Shown: positions 60,586-64,000 of the stretch, piece by piece | Layout: each line of letters opens with the position of its first letter | How positions within the stretch are numbered: position 1 is the first letter of the stretch | Assembly: GCA_032158295.1 (NCBI GenBank) | Contig: CM063259.1 | Coordinates: 11,210,575 to 11,274,574 of the forward strand | Length of the DNA: 64,000 nt | Source: Pycnopodia helianthoides | Lineage: Eukaryota > Echinodermata > Asteroidea > Forcipulatida > Asteriidae | Direction of reading: 5' to 3' | Notes under the pieces: generated by a model | What the model was told of the DNA's origin: nothing | Seen by the model: the letters and a program-made list of their open reading frames with translations, nothing else | Databases searched by the model: none | Translations under genes and position numbers: made by a program

Positions 60586-60587
<2 letters not shown>
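59127..60587 (-). pseudogene. Penelope-like element copy 1: N-terminal region and RT only
   Basis: Open through the core RT: 'LPKIHKPNNPGRPIVSGNG' (RT1/2), 'VTLDVSSLYTNIP' (motif A), 'GTAMGTKMAPSYANLFMSDL' (B), 'WWRFIDDIFSIW' (C, with the catalytic DD), 'NFLDVTVTKSPDG' (D/E). It ends abruptly at about 59127, right after 'RRICSTDTLY', so the linker and GIY-YIG endonuclease are missing; a foreign tail continues the frame. The upstream end is cut at about 60587, where a (TA)n tract begins. Nearly identical to copy 2 over 1.46 kb, so both are young. Truncated at both ends, so not active. Confidence 0.88.

Positions 60588-60666
<79 letters not shown>
60588..60666. repeat. (TA)n microsatellite at the PLE junction
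   Basis: About 39 perfect TA units joining the broken 5' end of PLE copy 1 to the 3' region of PLE copy 2. The Tyr-Ile runs in translations across it are artefacts. Confidence 0.95.
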
Positions 60667-60671
<5 letters not shown>

Positions 60672-60684
60672 TGTAGGGTAGATG

Positions 60685-60723
60685 GCCTTAGCTTTCGATC
60701 CAAACCGGACCTTCGTCAGAGGC
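60685..60723 (-). ncRNA. Hammerhead-ribozyme-like motif in PLE flanking region
   Basis: On the minus strand the order is GCCT, CTGACGA (box 1), A, GGTCC-loop-GGATC (stem II, one G-U pair), GAAA (box 2), GC, TA (a possible UH cleavage site), AGGC. GCCT pairs with AGGC as stem I. Stem III is only the self-complementary GC, which can form between two copies, as in dimeric hammerheads. Type I hammerheads are known in Penelope-like elements. No activity can be claimed. Confidence 0.55.
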
Positions 60724-61086
60724 AAAAACAAGCACAAACGAAAAACATATCCATTTATAGCAAAAAAGAGAGGCAAAGAACAATGGGATGGTATCCAGAA
60801 AAAGGAGGGAAAATTATAGCCAATCAGTGTTATTAGTTTACAAACAATGGGGCGGTCAAGAGCCAATGAGAGTTATGTGGTGGGGACAAAAGGATGGTCA
60901 GTGAAAGGGAGGATTACTGGACCAGGCGGGAGACATGAAAGGACAAGATTAAGGGGCACGAGGCATTGGGTAAAATGCAATTAACAATAGGGAACAGGAC
61001 CAAAGTATATACAGCAATGTGAAAGGGAGGTAATTATAGAACAACAAGTCTGTGGAGAGAAGGGGTTATTAGGAAAAGAACAGGTC

Positions 61087-61380
61087 GATCTCCAAAAAAC
61101 TTGTCGAGAAAAAGAACGGTAACAGTTAGCCAGTGGAGAAAATATGATTTTTAAAACAACTTAAGAATGGAAAACAAATCAATCATTGAAAGAACAGGTT
61201 ATTACCAGTAATTGTATTTATATTACACAGAATGATCTCCAAAAAACTTGTCGAGAAAAAGAACGGTAACAGTTAGCCAGTGGAGAAAATATGATTTTTA
61301 AAACAACTTAAGAATGGAAAACAAATCAATCATTGAAAGAACAGGTTATTACCAGTAATTGTATTTATATTACATAAAAT
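61087..61380 (-). repeat. 147-bp tandem duplication in the PLE 3' region
   Basis: Two copies starting at 61087 and 61234 (gatctccaaaaaacttgtcg), nearly identical through 'attgtatttatatta'. They lie just beyond the stop codon of PLE copy 2 and may be part of its terminal (pseudo-LTR) structure. Confidence 0.85.
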
Positions 61381-61410
61381 AAATAAGTAAGCAGTAAATG
61401 AAGTGGGAAT

Positions 61411-64000
61411 TTATTTGACACCGGTGTTGATGTTAAGTCCAAAGGGTTGGACTGTCTTAAGTTGGTGAATCCAATGCGATTCTCTGAGTTTGCGGTGTGT
61501 GTCATCACCATTGCAAGCCTCAATCACCATAAGTTCAACATCTTTGACGTTGTGATTGGGGCTGTTGAAGTGGATGGAGACGGGGTACTGTTTCTTGGTC
61601 TTTATGGACGAGACATGGTTCGCAAAGCGAAGACTGAGTTTGGTCTTAGTCTCTCCCACATATTGTAGTCCACATTTCTTACATGATATAACATAGACTA
61701 CATTAGGTGTGCTACATTGGGAGTCGGTCTTGATGTTGTAAGAAGAGCCAGTGCTATGACTCTTTACTTTAAGTGCCGGTTTGATGTAGAGACATGTTCT
61801 ACACTTGGAGCGGGTACATTTGTGACAACCTAGTATTTCTGTTATGGGTGGTGTTTGGCATGTACCTGGTGGGAGTTTAGCCCTGACTAGGATGTCTCCC
61901 AGGTTTTTAGGGCGGCGGAATGCAACCATGGGGGGCTCAGGGATTGCTGAGCATAACCTGTTAGAGGAGTGAAGTATATTCATATTGTTATTGAGGATTG
62001 ATGAGAGTTTAGGCAGTTTAGGGTGGAAGGTGGTGACTAGGGCAACTCTCTTGGTCGGGGCTTTTTTCGTTCTCGTGTTGGTCAACAAAGTGTGACGAGG
62101 TATGTTGAGGGCTCTGTTGGTGGCAAGTTGGACCCTGCGTTCGCTGTGGCCCCTTGAAACAAGGTGTTTCCTTAGGTCGGATGAACGACTTTTGTACAAG
62201 GTATCTGTGGAACAGATACGCCTTATACGTAATGCTTGACTGTAAGCAATTGCCTTCTTACAGTGACTAGGGTGGCAACTGTTGGAGAGAAGATACTGGT
62301 GGGTGTCAGTGGGTTTGCTGTATACATCCGTAATAATGCCATTAGGGGATTTAGTTACGGTTACATCTAGAAAGTTCACACTTGTGAGAGAGCATTCAGT
62401 GGTGAACTTTATGGTGGGGTGGAATGAGTTTATATGGTCGATAAACTCATCCAAGCTGTCTTGACCACCACACCATATGGAGAAAATATCATCGATAAAT
62501 CTCCACCAAACTAGTGGGCGGTTGGGGGCAGAGGACAGGAGTCTGCCCTCTAAGTCAGACATGAATAGGTTGGCATATGAGGGTGCCATTTTGGTACCCA
62601 TTGCGGTACCTTGTACCTGTACAAAATGTCTGTCAGTAAATGAAAAATTGTTCTTAGTGAGAATGTGGCTGATGAGTTCCTTAATCTCTCTCACTGAGGG
62701 GCGGGATTGTCTATTGGCCCTGAGAGCAGAGACACAAGCACTCATGCCTTCATTATGGGGTATGTTAGTATACAGTGATGAAACATCCAGAGTAACCAGA
62801 ATAGCAGAGTCAGGTATTTGATGTTTGACTTCCTCTAGTTTATGGAGGAAGTCTGTGGTATCCTTTATGAAGGACGGGATGCGGGAGACTAAGGGGTTGA
62901 GGAAACTATCGACAAACTCAGAAATGCGTTCTGTGGGGCTACCATTACCAGATACAATGGGTCGACCCGGGTTGTTGGGCTTGTGTATCTTGGGTAGAAG
63001 GTAGAAGCGTGCTGTACGGGGGTCCTGTGGGAGGAGATAGTTAAACGTATCTTTCTCGATACCGTTGGCATTGTGAATTTTAACCAGAGTGTCACTGATT
63101 TGTTTGGAAAACGATTGAGTAGGGTCAGTGTCACATTCAATATAATGATCAGTGTTGCTGAGCTGTTTGAGGCCCTCAGCTATATAATCATGTGTGTTCA
63201 TGACTACAACTGCTGACCCCTTGTCAGCTCATTTAATCACTATGTCTGATGATTGGCGGAGCTGTGTTAGGGCGTGGCGTTCATCTTGGGGGAGGTTATT
63301 GGGTGTCGAGGTGTTGGGGACCTTAAGAACCTCAGAGTTGACTGAATTGATGTAAGCGTCTAGAGCTACATCTCGGTTCTTAGGGGGTACCCAACTACTC
63401 TTTTCCTTGAAGCGGTTGCGGGTGGGTTGGATCTCAACAGATGACTCGTCATCTGTGGATGGCTCTACATGAAAATATTCACGTAGGCGTAACCTGCGGT
63501 TGAATTGGGCCATGTCCTGTTGGAAAGACAGTTGGTTGGGTTCTCTAGGTGTGGGGCAAAACTTAAGACCCCTTGAAAGGAGTTTAACCTGTGGGTCGGT
63601 TAAGACTTTGTCAGACAGATTGACTACTGTACATGTTGTATCTGGCGACCTTTCAAGGGGGTGAGTAAGAGTTGGCCTCTTGCTGTGGAAACGTCTATGA
63701 ATGTATTTCTTATGGTTAGCTTGGACATTCATACGTTTCTTGTTCTGTTTGTCCGTTAGGGTGGACCGTAGGTGGTTAACATTAGATCGTAGGATATCAT
63801 GTAAATGTTCATACTCTTGATTGGAGCATGATTCTTGGAGTTGAGATTCAGTCTCTGTTATCTCAAGTAACTGGTTATCAATGTATTGTTGGCATTGATC
63901 TTCCAGTAACCTGAGCAGATGGAAAGATGTGTTAGTGAGTGTCTTATTCCATTTCTTCAAAAATGAGGGTTCAAGGTCCCCAAAGGAAGGGGCACACTTG
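61411..64000 (-). CDS. Penelope-like element copy 2: RT plus GIY-YIG endonuclease, one nonsense codon, 5' end outside window
   Basis: One frame runs from the window edge to TAA at 61411-61413, broken only by TGA at 63229-63231; copy 1 has CGA (Arg) there, so a CpG-to-TpG change explains it. Order: coiled N-terminal region (DNQLLEITETESQLQESC); RT with the same A-E motifs as copy 1 (FIDDIF catalytic core); linker with a Cys cluster (CHKCTRSKCRTC); C-terminal endonuclease 'VVYVISCKKCGLQYVGETKT' with the C-x2-C between GIY and YIG that marks PLE endonucleases, followed by His pairs. About 850 codons visible; the start lies beyond 64000. The linker cysteines would fit the Neptune group, with low certainty. 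Almost complete, but not active unless the stop is an error. Confidence 0.88.

Noticed and set aside
60432..60866. Open frames with long Tyr-Ile runs over the TA tract
   Set aside because: Translation artefact of (TA)n joined to PLE antisense sequence.
62477..62821. 114-codon plus-strand open frame
   Set aside because: Antisense shadow of the PLE reverse transcriptase.

Overview
ORGANISM. This is animal nuclear DNA. It is AT-rich and intron-dense, with GT-AG splice sites and many dispersed repeats. Two things suggest a marine deuterostome, most likely an echinoderm and perhaps a sea star: a PAN/ApeC (apextrin-type) secreted protein, and tRNA-derived SINEs with the 'CTTGAGCAAG...ACCATAATTGC' type of body that I associate with echinoderms. 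This placement is inference, not proof.

LAYOUT. (1) 1-970: decayed 3' part of a Penelope-like retroelement (PLE). (2) 1243-32575, + strand: one very large gene. I traced 46 coding exons with matching splice phases, about 9.0 kb of coding sequence (about 3,000 residues). Its 5' end lies before the window. The product is a single-pass membrane protein: about 14 fibronectin-III-like repeats of the 'VD.TPP...ESGI..Y..AIGT' type, interrupted by a beta-sandwich candidate and a Cys-rich segment; two polybasic (furin-type) sites; two to three cadherin-like repeats; an EGF-like region; a transmembrane helix; and a cytoplasmic tail of about 270 residues with an NPAY motif. Its introns hold hairpins, MITEs, LINE and SINE fragments and a large foldback. 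The reading frame is broken or ambiguous at three exons. (3) 35549-38661: a LINE fragment, a 1.33-kb foldback element, and two minus-strand exons of a broken paralogue of the large gene. (4) 40773-42708, + strand: a four-exon secreted PAN-ApeC protein gene with one in-frame TGA. (5) 42709-53932: repeats, including a 594-bp element with 29/30 matching terminal repeats, MITEs, a LINE 3' end, a SINE, and one orphan exon with a mitochondrial-presequence look. (6) 53933-56240, - strand: an inverted, broken second copy of the ApeC gene whose last exon is still intact. (7) 57665-58048: a MITE. (8) 59127-64000, - strand: two nearly identical PLE copies in the same orientation, separated by a (TA)n tract, a hammerhead-ribozyme-like motif and a 147-bp tandem duplication.

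HOW IT FITS TOGETHER. There is no operon logic. The host genes encode an adhesion or receptor-like surface protein and secreted innate-immunity-type proteins. Both gene families have a broken, inverted relative in the window, and mobile elements fill most of the space between them. All functional statements are from domain pattern only; no searches were run.
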